Positions 1-8,906 of a stretch of DNA of 64,000 nucleotides are shown piece after piece (positions within the stretch are counted from its first letter, which is position 1; every line of letters starts with the position of its first letter). The stretch lies in NCBI GenBank assembly GCA_020629715.1, contig JAHDCU010000004.1:124001-188000 (forward strand), given 5' to 3'. The translations under genes were made by a program, and so were the position numbers. This DNA comes from Saprospiraceae bacterium (GTDB lineage Bacteria > Bacteroidota > Bacteroidia > Chitinophagales > Saprospiraceae). The notes under the pieces were generated by a model. That model saw nothing but the letters and a program-made list of their open reading frames with translations, was not told the DNA's origin and did not search any database.

Positions 1-1093
1 CGGTACGTGTTGCCTCCTTTGGGGCGCCATACATTTTATAGGATATGATCATAAACTTATATGTTGCATCCTCCAACACTTCATAAGTAGCATCATTTCC
101 TTCTGGGGTTGTGATTTCAAACTCACTTATTTTGGTTTGTTTGATTGCCGGTTCTGTTTTGATTTGATCTATGATTTCCCACTCTGTCTTTGGGTAGTCT
201 TTAAAGTTTGCCATATACTGTGCATTGGGTAGCTCTATTACTTTCCCATCGTTTTTATTTTTCAGTTTCCAAGCGACAATCTGCACATTAGCCATGGCAT
301 CTTCTTCTGCAGACCTCTGCGTTCTTATGTCTGCGCCTTTTTTGAAAGGTCTAAAATCTGTATCTGGAATATCCCATACAAAATTACTGAGGCAGAATAT
401 AAGTGTAACTAAAGTCAATCCTCCCAACAGCCCCCACTCGATCTTACTATTTTTGATCCATTGGTGCATTTCTTTATGCTTAAATAAGAAATAAAAAGCA
501 GGCACTAGCAAGACAAGATCCTTGAAGAAAGATACTTTGGGCTCTAGCTTTAAAAAATCTCCGAAACAACCACAGTCCGTTACTTTCATATTATTGGCAT
601 TATAATCTGCCCAGGATGAAAAGCTAAAGAAATTGACTCCATCTGGGACGTATCCCGTCAAGAATGTAAAGCCTGTCAATACCGTAAAAAACACAACGAT
701 CAATAAGAATAACCATGCCGTCCATTTTGGTTTAGAACCTATGATCAACATTACTCCAAGTACGATCTCAAGCACAATCATGAATACTGAAAACGAACTT
801 GCATACTGAGACAACCATGGAAACATCGGCGCAATAAAACTAAACCAAGTACCCTCAAAAGTACTCTGGAATTCTGTGAAATATTGCTCCATTTTATAAC
901 CCGTACCTAATGGATCTACAGCTTTTACATAGCCCGAAAATATGAATAAAGCTCCACAGAAATTCTGTAAAAAAGTCATCAACCAGCTTTTGTGATTTTT
1001 AAAAACAAAAGCTGTAATCACAGTCAAGATCACCGCAGCAACTGCTACTCCTAAAACTAACTGACTTAAGGTAATGGACATATTGGATAACAT
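1..1093 (-). CDS. DoxX-like (BT_3928 family) membrane protein, partial
   Basis: The reading frame starts at an ATG at 1093 and runs open off the left edge, so the C-terminus is missing. The N-terminal half has four hydrophobic segments, with the DoxX-like stretch GYVKAVDPLGTGYKM followed by an aromatic loop. A CGCFGDF motif after the segments gives a CxC pair suited to redox chemistry. A long soluble C-terminal part follows from about residue 220. In Bacteroidota this family commonly sits directly after a DUF1599 gene, exactly as here (12 bp gap), often before tpiA, which would lie outside the window. The family is clear to me by motif and neighbourhood; the biochemical role is unknown, with a membrane redox role only inferred. 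Confidence 0.8.
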   Translation of the reverse strand, partial: MLSNMSITLSQLVLGVAVAAVILTVITAFVFKNHKSWLMTFLQNFCGALFIFSGYVKAVDPLGTGYKMEQYFTEFQSTFEGTWFSFIAPMFPWLSQYASSFSVFMIVLEIVLGVMLIIGSKPKWTAWLFLLIVVFFTVLTGFTFLTGYVPDGVNFFSFSSWADYNANNMKVTDCGCFGDFLKLEPKVSFFKDLVLLVPAFYFLFKHKEMHQWIKNSKIEWGLLGGLTLVTLIFCLSNFVWDIPDTDFRPFKKGADIRTQRSAEEDAMANVQIVAWKLKNKNDGKVIELPNAQYMANFKDYPKTEWEIIDQIKTEPAIKQTKISEFEITTPEGNDATYEVLEDATYKFMIISYKMYGAPKEATRT

Positions 1094-1105
1094 ACTGTGT
1101 TTATT

Positions 1106-1651
1106 TTATTCTTGTAATTTAATGAGAGCAAACACCGCATAGTTTAGCATATCTTGATAATTTGCCTTCAGTCCCTCGCTGATGAGCGTCTTACCATCAT
1201 TAGATTCTATGCTTTTAGTTCTTAAAATTTTCATTAGAATAAGGTCAGTCATGCTACTGACTCTCATATCTCGCCAGGCTTCACCATAATCATGATTTTT
1301 ATCCATCATGAGTTGTTTGGTTTCTGCTACATAATGATCATAGGACTCCTGCACTTTTTCTGTAGGCCATTCTAGCTGTTGATCAGAGATATGATCAAGT
1401 TGAATCATTGCCATGACGCAATAATTGATAATACCGACAAACTCAAGATCGATAGGATCATCAACCTTGGCAACAGACTTTTCTTCTATAGATCTTATGC
1501 GATTCGCTTTGATGAAAATCTGATCTGTCAATGACGCGGGTCTCAAGATCCTCCAAGAAGTGCCATAATCTATTGTTTTTTTAACAAATATATCACGGCA
1601 TCGATTGATGGCTTGATCAAATTGTTGGCTGGTAAGGTTCAGATCTTTCAT
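1106..1651 (-). CDS. DUF1599 protein (nucleotide-modification-associated family)
   Basis: A 181-residue soluble protein built from two tandem copies of the same motif block: DYGTSWRILRPASLTDQ near residue 29 and DYGEAWRDMRVSSMTDL near residue 120, each followed by an I(M)K..R..SIE segment and an NY.(V/A)(M/F)A(M/L)I(Q/K)L helix. This duplicated DUF1599 architecture is typical of Bacteroidota. The family has been linked by comparative genomics to nucleotide modification, but the reaction is not established. It precedes the DoxX-like gene by 12 bp, so the two are probably co-transcribed. Start chosen at the only well-placed ATG before the first repeat. Confidence 0.85.
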   Translation of the reverse strand: MKDLNLTSQQFDQAINRCRDIFVKKTIDYGTSWRILRPASLTDQIFIKANRIRSIEEKSVAKVDDPIDLEFVGIINYCVMAMIQLDHISDQQLEWPTEKVQESYDHYVAETKQLMMDKNHDYGEAWRDMRVSSMTDLILMKILRTKSIESNDGKTLISEGLKANYQDMLNYAVFALIKLQE

Positions 1652-1742
1652 TTCAATACAAATATAGAAATCGTATATACTTCAAAGATCAAATCTTCGT
1701 ATATGATTTACAGCTAATGAATATCGAATAATTTCGAATAAA

Positions 1743-2636
1743 ATGTTAATCTTCGATCTTACAAACGATTTTATGCTTGTACTAATCATATGTATAGTGA
1801 TCAATGCCCTCATTGGAGTGGCATTCAAGCTATTTGATAAATTTAAGATCAATGTACTGCAGGGCATTGTGGTCAACTACTTCACTTGCGTCCTTACGGC
1901 GTCAGTCGTCTATGGTCAACCTGCTATAAGTCCTGACACCTTTCAAGAGCCCTGGATATGGCATGCTGCCTTTCTGGGTTTACTTTTTGTGATTGCATTC
2001 AATATATTGGGCCGTACGGTGGCTATCGCAGGTGTCATGGTAACCACTATTTTCCAAAAAATGAGTTTTATCATTCCAGTGTTAGTAGCAGTACTACTGA
2101 TGTCAGATAGTTTTGGATACCTCAAATTAATAGGGATACTCCTTGCTATAGCCTCCTTATTGCTTCTACAATGGCCTAAGCGGGAAGATGTATCGAAAAT
2201 GAAAGTTGGCTTATTATGGTTAGGTATTACTTTTATAACAAGTGCTATCATAGACACATACTTATACTTGATAGAAGTATTAGAAATCGCTCCAAATGGA
2301 AATATAAATTTTGTAGCCAGTTTATTCTTTTTTGCAGGACTATATGGCAGTATTGCCGTTTTATACCAGTATTTTACAAACGGGATCACTCTGCAATGGA
2401 AGAATATAATCGGAGGTATATGCCTTGGTATCCCTAATTTTTTCAGTATTTATCTCATCCTATACTTATTGGCACATAATTGGACAGGAAGCGAATTGTA
2501 TCCACTCAATAATGTAGGGGTCATAGCCGTCTCTAGCTTATTTGGGATTGTCCTATTTAAAGAAGGAATCACAACATTGAAAGTACTCGGATTTTTCGCA
2601 GCCGTATTATCGATCATCGCAATTCTATTCGCATGA
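1743..2636 (+). CDS. EamA/DMT-superfamily permease
   Basis: A 297-residue integral membrane protein of about ten hydrophobic segments arranged as two halves, as in drug/metabolite transporters of the EamA group. Substrate cannot be told from sequence. Two ATG starts are possible, at 1743 and 1773; the second (MLVLII) begins right at the first membrane segment and is equally plausible. The stop overlaps the start of the yigZ gene by 4 bp (ATGA), so the two are likely translationally coupled, with coaE also overlapping further on. The functional link among transporter, YigZ and CoaE is not obvious. Confidence 0.8.
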   Translation: MLIFDLTNDFMLVLIICIVINALIGVAFKLFDKFKINVLQGIVVNYFTCVLTASVVYGQPAISPDTFQEPWIWHAAFLGLLFVIAFNILGRTVAIAGVMVTTIFQKMSFIIPVLVAVLLMSDSFGYLKLIGILLAIASLLLLQWPKREDVSKMKVGLLWLGITFITSAIIDTYLYLIEVLEIAPNGNINFVASLFFFAGLYGSIAVLYQYFTNGITLQWKNIIGGICLGIPNFFSIYLILYLLAHNWTGSELYPLNNVGVIAVSSLFGIVLFKEGITTLKVLGFFAAVLSIIAILFA

Positions 2637-3292
2637 TCATTGATGAATATCAAACGATACGCGGAAGATCTGAGAGTATATTTCGAGATCGAGGAAGCAA
2701 ATTTTTAGGTCTTGCCATCAATATTGATCAAAAGGAAGAATTGATTCCAGTCCTAGATACATTAAGAAAAGAACATCCAAAATCCAGGCATCACTGTTAT
2801 GCTTATAAAATAGGAGTAGACGATAATAATTTTAGAATCAATGATGATGGAGAACCTTCAGGTTCTGCCGGACGGCCCATATACGGTCAAATACTCAGTC
2901 AAGAGCTTACTCATGTGGCTGTCATCGTTACGCGGTATTTTGGTGGCACCAAACTAGGTGTACCTGGATTGATCAATGCTTATAAGACTGCAGCTGCCGA
3001 AGCACTTAGTAATGCAGAGAAAATCACCAGGTATCTTTACAACAATTATACACTACGTATGGATTATGGTGCTCTAGGTCCCGCAATGGAACACCTCAAT
3101 AATCTCGATATTGCAATTTTAGAAAGGGTCTATGAAAACGATGTACTCCTCACCATTGGCATGCGAAAAAGTATAACTGAAGAACTGCTATTACGGCTAA
3201 AGGCTAAACTGTTGCAAAAGTCAATCGAAGAAGTAAAAACCTTGAAAACCATACCTGGATTTACTTTCACCAAAATAGAAGATCCATGCTAA
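2633..3292 (+). CDS. yigZ: YigZ/IMPACT family protein
   Basis: A 219-residue protein with the UPF0029 domain at residues 15-125 and a DUF1949-like C-terminal ferredoxin-fold part. The signature DGEPSGSAG lies at residues 72-80 and RYFGGTKLG at 101-109. Bacterial YigZ is the homologue of eukaryotic IMPACT and binds nucleic acid in structural studies; its cellular role remains unsettled. It overlaps the upstream permease by 4 bp and the downstream coaE by 7 bp, giving a compact three-gene operon. Length agrees with the family (about 200-220 residues). Confidence 0.9.
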   Translation: MIIDEYQTIRGRSESIFRDRGSKFLGLAINIDQKEELIPVLDTLRKEHPKSRHHCYAYKIGVDDNNFRINDDGEPSGSAGRPIYGQILSQELTHVAVIVTRYFGGTKLGVPGLINAYKTAAAEALSNAEKITRYLYNNYTLRMDYGALGPAMEHLNNLDIAILERVYENDVLLTIGMRKSITEELLLRLKAKLLQKSIEEVKTLKTIPGFTFTKIEDPC

Positions 3293-3867
3293 AAGTAGGA
3301 ATAACAGGTGGGATAGGTTCGGGAAAGTCAACCGTAGCTAGGATTTTTGAAACGCTACATATCCCCGTTTACTATGCCGATGATCGAGCAAAATGGTTAA
3401 TGCATAATGATCAAGAAGTCATCCAAGGTATCCTAGATATATTTGGAAAAGAAAGCTATAAAAACGGGATTCTCAATAGAGGGTATATCTCTAGCCAAGT
3501 CTTTGGAAATAAAGAACTACTCGCTAGACTTAATGCCGTAGTACATCCAGCGGTCCGACAAGATGCTCATCAATGGCATGAGCAACAAAGTAGTCCTTAT
3601 ACCTTGCAAGAAGCTGCCTTATTTTTTGAGAACGGTAGTTATAGATATCTGGATAAAATTATATTGGTTACGGCGGACAAAGAACTTCGGATAGATCGAG
3701 TCATGAAACGTAATGGTGTCAGCAGAGAGCAAGTCCTATCTAGGATGGACAATCAATGGGAAGATGATCGTAAAAGAGCAATATCTCATTTTGAAGTCAC
3801 TAATAACCATCATATCAGCTTAGTCGATCAAGTGATCAAAATTCATCAACAATTAAAACTTATCTAA
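3286..3867 (+). CDS. coaE: Dephospho-CoA kinase
   Basis: CoaE catalyses the last step of coenzyme A synthesis, ATP-dependent phosphorylation of the ribose 3'-hydroxyl of dephospho-CoA. The P-loop GGIGSGKS is at residues 8-15 and the substrate-side YYADD motif at about 29-33; the length of 193 residues is normal. It begins within the end of yigZ (7 bp overlap). Its 3' end runs 8 bp into the 3' end of the convergent S24 repressor gene, so the two transcripts share their termini. Function is confident by motif and length. Confidence 0.92.
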   Translation: MLKVGITGGIGSGKSTVARIFETLHIPVYYADDRAKWLMHNDQEVIQGILDIFGKESYKNGILNRGYISSQVFGNKELLARLNAVVHPAVRQDAHQWHEQQSSPYTLQEAALFFENGSYRYLDKIILVTADKELRIDRVMKRNGVSREQVLSRMDNQWEDDRKRAISHFEVTNNHHISLVDQVIKIHQQLKLI

Positions 3868-4702
3868 CCGTTCGATTTTGGCGTAATAAGGACTCGATGG
3901 TCGCATTTAAGCTTTGGATCATCGCACTTTGAGAAGCTAAGGTATCTTTCAGTTGATCTAAATCTTGAGAGACCGATTGTCTAGCTGAATTTTTAGCAGG
4001 TAATACAGCACTTATTTTGGTACGTACAAGCCATATTTCAACGATTTCTTCAGCCTGTAAGGTATAAGGCTGGTAATCTTCATTATCAGAAATCAACTCT
4101 ATATAGCCTTTTGTTTCTATATGATTATTGATCCGCTTTACAACCACATCGTTATGGCTGACCACGACGTAAATATTATGTTCTTTTAGATTACGTTTCC
4201 AATCTTGCGGGTCTACAAAACTGCAAACTACTTGGTCGCCAGAATACATAGTCGGCTCCATACTCTCTCCTGAAATATCAAAGCAACGATGAGTCCCCCC
4301 TCGATGTCTAAAGTTTGGTAGATTGAAACTTGGCAACTCTTCAAAATAACTTACATCCGTCACATTGCCACCGTAGCCAGCTTGTGCCGCTATAGGAACA
4401 TGAACTATCTGCTCATTATTTTCACGATCTGTCACTACCGTAAGTATGGGTTTGTCTAGACGATTTTCATCTAAAAACATATCTCCTTTACCACAGAAAA
4501 GGTAATGAGCATTGATCTTATACTTACAGATGGCCTTCCTGCAAAGCTCAATGGTAACATCACGCTTTTGCTTTAGGATTTCGTTTAGACTTTGGGGGGC
4601 GTAATCAAGCGAAGTAGCAAATTGTCTACTAGATCGTACCAGATTATTTTTTTTGAGATAATCATGACATTGTATAAATCTGAGACTTACGACGCTACTC
4701 AT
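3860..4702 (-). CDS. LexA-like S24 repressor with C-terminal coiled coil
   Basis: A 280-residue protein. The N-terminal 70 residues form a helix-turn-helix type domain, though weakly XRE-like. The C-terminal part is an S24 peptidase domain with catalytic Ser in GESMEPT (S147) and Lys in DVVVKR (K189). An Ala-Gly pair at 108-109 (AAQAGYGG) lies about 38 residues before the serine, the arrangement of LexA/UmuD self-cleavage sites. After residue 230 there is a Q/S/L-rich stretch predicted as coiled coil, which LexA lacks. It may be a stress- or DNA-damage-responsive repressor; no phage genes are nearby. Divergent from the LytTR regulator across 267 bp of very AT-rich DNA. Confidence 0.8.
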   Translation of the reverse strand: MSSVVSLRFIQCHDYLKKNNLVRSSRQFATSLDYAPQSLNEILKQKRDVTIELCRKAICKYKINAHYLFCGKGDMFLDENRLDKPILTVVTDRENNEQIVHVPIAAQAGYGGNVTDVSYFEELPSFNLPNFRHRGGTHRCFDISGESMEPTMYSGDQVVCSFVDPQDWKRNLKEHNIYVVVSHNDVVVKRINNHIETKGYIELISDNEDYQPYTLQAEEIVEIWLVRTKISAVLPAKNSARQSVSQDLDQLKDTLASQSAMIQSLNATIESLLRQNRTVR

Positions 4703-4969
4703 TGTTTGGTTTTTCTTTATGAATCAAATATAAAAAATTAATATAAGTTATATTAATAATATGTAATTAATTGCATTAAAAATATTTTAGATATCTAAAC
4801 TACTGATAAGCATATCACTATTCCATAAATGAGATCTCTATATAAACAATTTCATATTATACTTTTTTAACATATAAATGTTTTATAATGTGTATATTCT
4901 GTATCTTTCGCATTGAATAAATAAGTGTATTTACACTATTCACTGAATGAAATTGTAAGAAATAGGGTT

Positions 4970-5671
4970 ATGGATAGACTTAAAGCAATCGTCATTGACG
5001 ATGAAGAAATGGCAAGAAGAGCACTGGAAAGACTATGCGCTAAGTCTGAACGCATCGAACTACTAGATTCTTTTGAAGATGCGAAGTCAGTACTCAAGTT
5101 TATGGAAAGTGAATCCGTCGATTTGCTATTTCTAGATATCGAAATGCCAGAACTTTCAGGCATTCAATTGCTTGATCAGCTAAACTATCTACCTCAAGTC
5201 ATTTTCACAACTGCCAATAAAGAATATGCTTTTGAGGCCTACGAATACGATGTTACTGACTTTATCAAAAAGCCTATTTCACTACAACGCTTTATTAAAG
5301 CTGTAGATAAGGCAGTGCTAAGACAAGATGCATTGCATCAGATCAATGAGCAATCTCAGTATAATGAGATCTATGTAAAAGCAGATGGAAAGCTTACACG
5401 AATACCAATCTCTCAAATTCATTATTTTGAAAATGCGGGCGATTATGTTTTGGTAGTTTCTGATCTTGGGAAACATATCATCTCTGGTACTATCAAAGGA
5501 GTAGATGCCAAGCTAAAAAGCCCAAGGCTTATCAAGGTGCATCGATCCTTTATCATCAACCTAGATCATGTGAAAGATATTGAGGACAACTCTGTATTGG
5601 TGGATTCGAAGATAATTCCTATCAGTAGAGCACATAAATCCATACTGATGAATCACCTGAATATATTGTAA
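4970..5671 (+). CDS. LytTR-family response regulator
   Basis: A receiver domain (residues 1-120) joined to a LytTR DNA-binding domain (about 135-233). The phospho-acceptor is D56 in LFLDIEMPELSG, with acidic residues near D10-D11 and the switch lysine in FIKKP. I place the start at the ATG at 4970 (MDRLKAIVIDDEE) because the receiver fold begins there; an upstream GTG at 4925 would only add a non-conserved tail. No histidine kinase is adjacent, so this is an orphan regulator here. It converges on pfkA with 21 bp between the stops. Confidence 0.88.
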   Translation: MDRLKAIVIDDEEMARRALERLCAKSERIELLDSFEDAKSVLKFMESESVDLLFLDIEMPELSGIQLLDQLNYLPQVIFTTANKEYAFEAYEYDVTDFIKKPISLQRFIKAVDKAVLRQDALHQINEQSQYNEIYVKADGKLTRIPISQIHYFENAGDYVLVVSDLGKHIISGTIKGVDAKLKSPRLIKVHRSFIINLDHVKDIEDNSVLVDSKIIPISRAHKSILMNHLNIL

Positions 5672-5692
5672 GCACCAGCCGATATGGCAATC

Positions 5693-6676
5693 TTACATGG
5701 CCAATATTTTAGCCATCTCTATCATCTCTGATCCTGGCTTTTTAGATTTTGTGATCGCATCTTCAAATGGGCAATAATTGATCTTATCATTGACTACGCC
5801 TACTGCTACTCTATTTTGCCCTTTGAGTAAAGCCTCCACGGCCTCATACCCTAGCCTACTAGCTAAAACTCGATCATGGCAGGTAGGAGATCCACCTCTC
5901 TGCAAATGCCCAATAACTGTAACTTTTACATCATAATCTTTATAGTCCTTTTTTACCTGTGCAGCAATCTCAGCGGCATCACCATTTGGATTTCCTTCCG
6001 CTACAATAATAAGATTGAAGAGCTTTTTTCTATCTCTAGACTCTAAGCCATCCATAAGCTCTTTAACTGTGATCTGATTTTCAGGCATCAGTACATTTCC
6101 GGCTCCACTACCTATACCAGTATGTAAGGCAATATAACCGCTATGTCGCCCCATCACCTCGATAAAAAAGAGTCTATTGTGGCTATCCGCAGTATCTCTT
6201 ATTCGATCTACGGCCTCTATTGCAGTATTAATCGCCGTATCAAATCCAATCGTATAATCTGTGCCATAGATATCATTGTCTATTGTTCCAGGTATACCAA
6301 TCATAGGGATATCATGTTCCTCTGACAGATACTTTGCTCCTGTATAGGTACCATTACCACCTATGGCTATACAAGCATCGATACCATGCTTTTGCAATTG
6401 GGCAAATGCTTTTGCCCTACCTTCTGGAGTACGAAATTCATCACTACGGGCAGTCTTAAGTACCGTACCACCACGATGAATGATATTACCAACTTTATCC
6501 TTAGTAAGTGAAATAAAATCACCATTGATCATCCCTTCATAGCCTCTCAGAATACCGCATACCTCTAGTCCTCTATAAATACTTGTACGTACAACCGCTC
6601 TCGTCGCAGCATTCATACCTGGTGCATCTCCCCCTGATGTAAATACTGCTATTTTTTTGATATTATTCAGATTCAT
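5693..6676 (-). CDS. pfkA: ATP-type 6-phosphofructokinase, atypical GGNG motif
   Basis: Phosphorylates fructose 6-phosphate to the 1,6-bisphosphate in glycolysis. The 327-residue length is that of the short bacterial enzyme. Visible motifs are TSGGDAPGMNAA (14-25), PGTIDNDIYGTD with the catalytic Asp, MGRHSGY, and a GHLQRGGSPT loop for substrate binding. The nucleotide loop reads GGNGTYTGA where the family has GGDG(S/T); the codon is AAT. In E. coli PfkA that Asp (D103) helps hold Mg-ATP, so the change is notable. The following Gly, which marks ATP rather than pyrophosphate use, is kept. The start overlaps the upstream sugar-kinase gene by 14 bp, suggesting one operon for sugar phosphorylation. 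Confidence 0.9.
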   Translation of the reverse strand: MNLNNIKKIAVFTSGGDAPGMNAATRAVVRTSIYRGLEVCGILRGYEGMINGDFISLTKDKVGNIIHRGGTVLKTARSDEFRTPEGRAKAFAQLQKHGIDACIAIGGNGTYTGAKYLSEEHDIPMIGIPGTIDNDIYGTDYTIGFDTAINTAIEAVDRIRDTADSHNRLFFIEVMGRHSGYIALHTGIGSGAGNVLMPENQITVKELMDGLESRDRKKLFNLIIVAEGNPNGDAAEIAAQVKKDYKDYDVKVTVIGHLQRGGSPTCHDRVLASRLGYEAVEALLKGQNRVAVGVVNDKINYCPFEDAITKSKKPGSEMIEMAKILAM

Positions 6677-7496
6677 ATCTACAATGATATTCTATTAGTT
6701 TGTCAATTGGATGTTTAATTATTCCAGTGATCTCGATTTGGAATGCTTTCGCAGAATCTACGAGCTCATCAGCATACAAAGATGCAACACTTCCTACAAA
6801 TCTTATTTGTCGGTGGTCATTTTCTATCAAAGGAATTACTCTATACTCCATAAATCGATTAAAACAACTAGCTAATATTGCTTGACACCATGTCTCTTGA
6901 CGATATTCGTATAGATGATAACTATACGTACTGATTTCTTTAGCTGTATTTCCTTCATATAATTGAGGGAGTAGCTCTTCTCTACGTTTATTTATTTTAT
7001 TTCTCAATTTATTCGTGGCGGCAACGGGCAACATGTTATAGTAAAACCTACGTAAAAGTTCTCTACCTAGATCGATGCCTGATCCTTCATCCGAGATAGC
7101 ATATCCCAGTCCTTGTGAGATTTTTACGATGGATTTGCCATTATAGTATGCCGCAACACTTCCTGTGCCAAGTATTCCTATGAGTCCCGCATCACTGTGA
7201 TAGCTTGCCCTTGCGGCGGCCTTAAGATCTGAGTATATATTGATTTTAGTCTGAGTATCTACCACTCCCGAAATCAATTTTAAGACTTTATCCCTTTGAA
7301 TATCACCTACCACCCCTGCCACGTATAGATATAATACTTTCACAACACGAAGTTGATCTTTAAGTGCCGATGATAAGTCCCAAGAAAATTGATTATTCGG
7401 GTTGAAACCAAGCTCCGAAATACGATGACAGACTTTACTTTCTTGAATAAATACCCATTCTGATTTAGTTGCCCCGCAATCGACTATAGCTATCAC
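6663..7496 (-). CDS. BadF/BadG-type sugar kinase (probable N-acetylglucosamine kinase)
   Basis: A 277-residue ASKHA-fold protein. The phosphate-1 motif DCGATKSEW starts at residue 6, the phosphate-2 region reads GILGTGS, and GLGYAISDEGSGIDLGREL follows, a signature of the BadF/BcrA group that in Bacteroidota is usually annotated as N-acetylglucosamine or glucosamine kinase. There are no Fe-S cysteines of the benzoyl-CoA reductase activator type, which favours the sugar-kinase reading. The 3' end overlaps pfkA by 14 bp. Substrate specificity is inferred from family habit, not from any residue I can identify. Confidence 0.78.
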   Translation of the reverse strand: MIAIVDCGATKSEWVFIQESKVCHRISELGFNPNNQFSWDLSSALKDQLRVVKVLYLYVAGVVGDIQRDKVLKLISGVVDTQTKINIYSDLKAAARASYHSDAGLIGILGTGSVAAYYNGKSIVKISQGLGYAISDEGSGIDLGRELLRRFYYNMLPVAATNKLRNKINKRREELLPQLYEGNTAKEISTYSYHLYEYRQETWCQAILASCFNRFMEYRVIPLIENDHRQIRFVGSVASLYADELVDSAKAFQIEITGIIKHPIDKLIEYHCRYESE

Positions 7497-7549
7497 TTGA
7501 TTTCTCTATTTTTAATCTTTTATTGCATCTAAGTTAACCAAGATTTTTT

Positions 7550-8437
7550 ATGAAAAATATAACTGTAATCGGAGCCGGCACCATGGGAAATGGCATTGCT
7601 CATGTATTTGCTCAACATGGCTATCAAGTAACACTATGTGACATCTCAGAGACTGCTTTAGAAAAAGCCATGGCGACTATTCAAAAAAATCTTGATCGAC
7701 TGGTGAAAAAAGAAAAAATAAGCGAAAAGGATAAGCAATCCTGCTTAGATCATATCTCCACCTCTACCACCCTGGCTAAAGCTTGCAGTCAGGCCGATCT
7801 CATCGTAGAAGCCGCAACTGAAAACGAAAGTATAAAACTCAAGATCTTCCAAGAAATAGATGAAGCTGCGCCAGAGCATTGCATTTTGGCTAGTAATACT
7901 TCATCGATTTCCATTACCAAAATAGCAGCTGTGACTGCTCGTCCCGACAAGGTTATCGGTATGCACTTCATGAATCCGGTACCTATAATGAAATTGGTAG
8001 AAATCATCAAAGGATATAGTACTAGCGAATCTACCACAGCGACTATCATCGAAGTCTCTAAATCATTGAATAAAGTACCATTATCAGCTAATGATTACCC
8101 CGGATTCGTTGCAAATAGAATACTCTTACCGATGATCAATGAAGCGATTATATCTCTGCAAGAAGGCGTAGCTGGAGTCGAAGAAATTGATGGCATCATG
8201 AAACTCGGGATGGCGCATCCTATGGGACCTCTCCAATTGGCAGATTTTATTGGTTTAGATGTCTGTAAATCTATCCTAGAAGTATTATATGAGGGACTCG
8301 GCAAAGATAAATATGCTCCTTGCCCTCTGCTCAACAATATGGTCATGGCTGGTAAGCTAGGTCGGAAATCGGGAGAAGGGTTTTACCTATATACACCAGG
8401 CTCTAAGGATCTAAAAGTGTCATCTCAATTCGCATAA
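7550..8437 (+). CDS. hbd: 3-hydroxybutyryl-CoA dehydrogenase
   Basis: A 295-residue NAD-dependent 3-hydroxyacyl-CoA dehydrogenase. The Rossmann motif GAGTMGNGIAH is at residues 8-18. The catalytic-His segment GMHFMNPVP is near 140, and NDYPGFVANRILLPMINEA near 182 is the family signature leading into the all-alpha dimer domain. Length matches stand-alone Hbd/PaaH enzymes rather than fused FadB. It is followed with no gap by a hotdog-fold gene, fitting a short acyl-CoA metabolism operon. Choice between butyrate-type and phenylacetate-type roles cannot be made from sequence. Confidence 0.88.
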   Translation: MKNITVIGAGTMGNGIAHVFAQHGYQVTLCDISETALEKAMATIQKNLDRLVKKEKISEKDKQSCLDHISTSTTLAKACSQADLIVEAATENESIKLKIFQEIDEAAPEHCILASNTSSISITKIAAVTARPDKVIGMHFMNPVPIMKLVEIIKGYSTSESTTATIIEVSKSLNKVPLSANDYPGFVANRILLPMINEAIISLQEGVAGVEEIDGIMKLGMAHPMGPLQLADFIGLDVCKSILEVLYEGLGKDKYAPCPLLNNMVMAGKLGRKSGEGFYLYTPGSKDLKVSSQFA

Positions 8438-8899
8438 ATGCATCTCAAAAAATTTAGAAGACTAGTCAAATTAATGAATTGGTATCCCCCATTTTGGGGA
8501 GCAGGTGTACGAGTATCGGAAGTCAATCCCAGCTGTACTCGATATGTAACGACTATGAAATTACGATGGTGGAATAAAAATATTTATGGCACTCACTTCG
8601 GCGGCTCTCTATATGCGATGTGTGATCCATTTTATTGTTTTATTGTATACAATCATCTCGGCAAGGATTATATCGTTTGGGATAAAGCTGCCAGCATAGA
8701 ATTTGTCTCCCCCGGTAAATCCAAAGTCACAGCAATATTTGAAGCGGATGAGCGGACACTTTCTGATTTTAAAACCAAAGTTGATCTAGAAGGAAAAGCA
8801 ACTATAGAATTCACGACCACTGTGAGAGGAATAGATGATAAAATCGTCGCTAAAGTGCAGAAGACTGTATATGCACGAAGGAAAAATAGCATTAAATAA
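8438..8899 (+). CDS. DUF4442 hotdog-fold protein (thioesterase-like)
   Basis: A 153-residue protein of the DUF4442 family, a hotdog-fold group related to acyl-CoA thioesterases. Typical features are the N-terminal WYPPFWGAGVRV stretch, a central NIYGTHFGGSLYAMCDPF helix-entry motif, and a C-terminal YAR.K tail. It starts at the base following the dehydrogenase stop, so it is translated from the same mRNA. Acyl-CoA hydrolysis is a reasonable guess given the neighbour, but no catalytic residue assignment is secure. Confidence 0.8.
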   Translation: MHLKKFRRLVKLMNWYPPFWGAGVRVSEVNPSCTRYVTTMKLRWWNKNIYGTHFGGSLYAMCDPFYCFIVYNHLGKDYIVWDKAASIEFVSPGKSKVTAIFEADERTLSDFKTKVDLEGKATIEFTTTVRGIDDKIVAKVQKTVYARRKNSIK

Positions 8900-8906
8900 T
8901 GCTCCC

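Noticed and set aside
3860-4702. Prophage repressor marking a prophage
   Set aside because: No integrase, structural or lysis genes nearby; neighbours are housekeeping genes.
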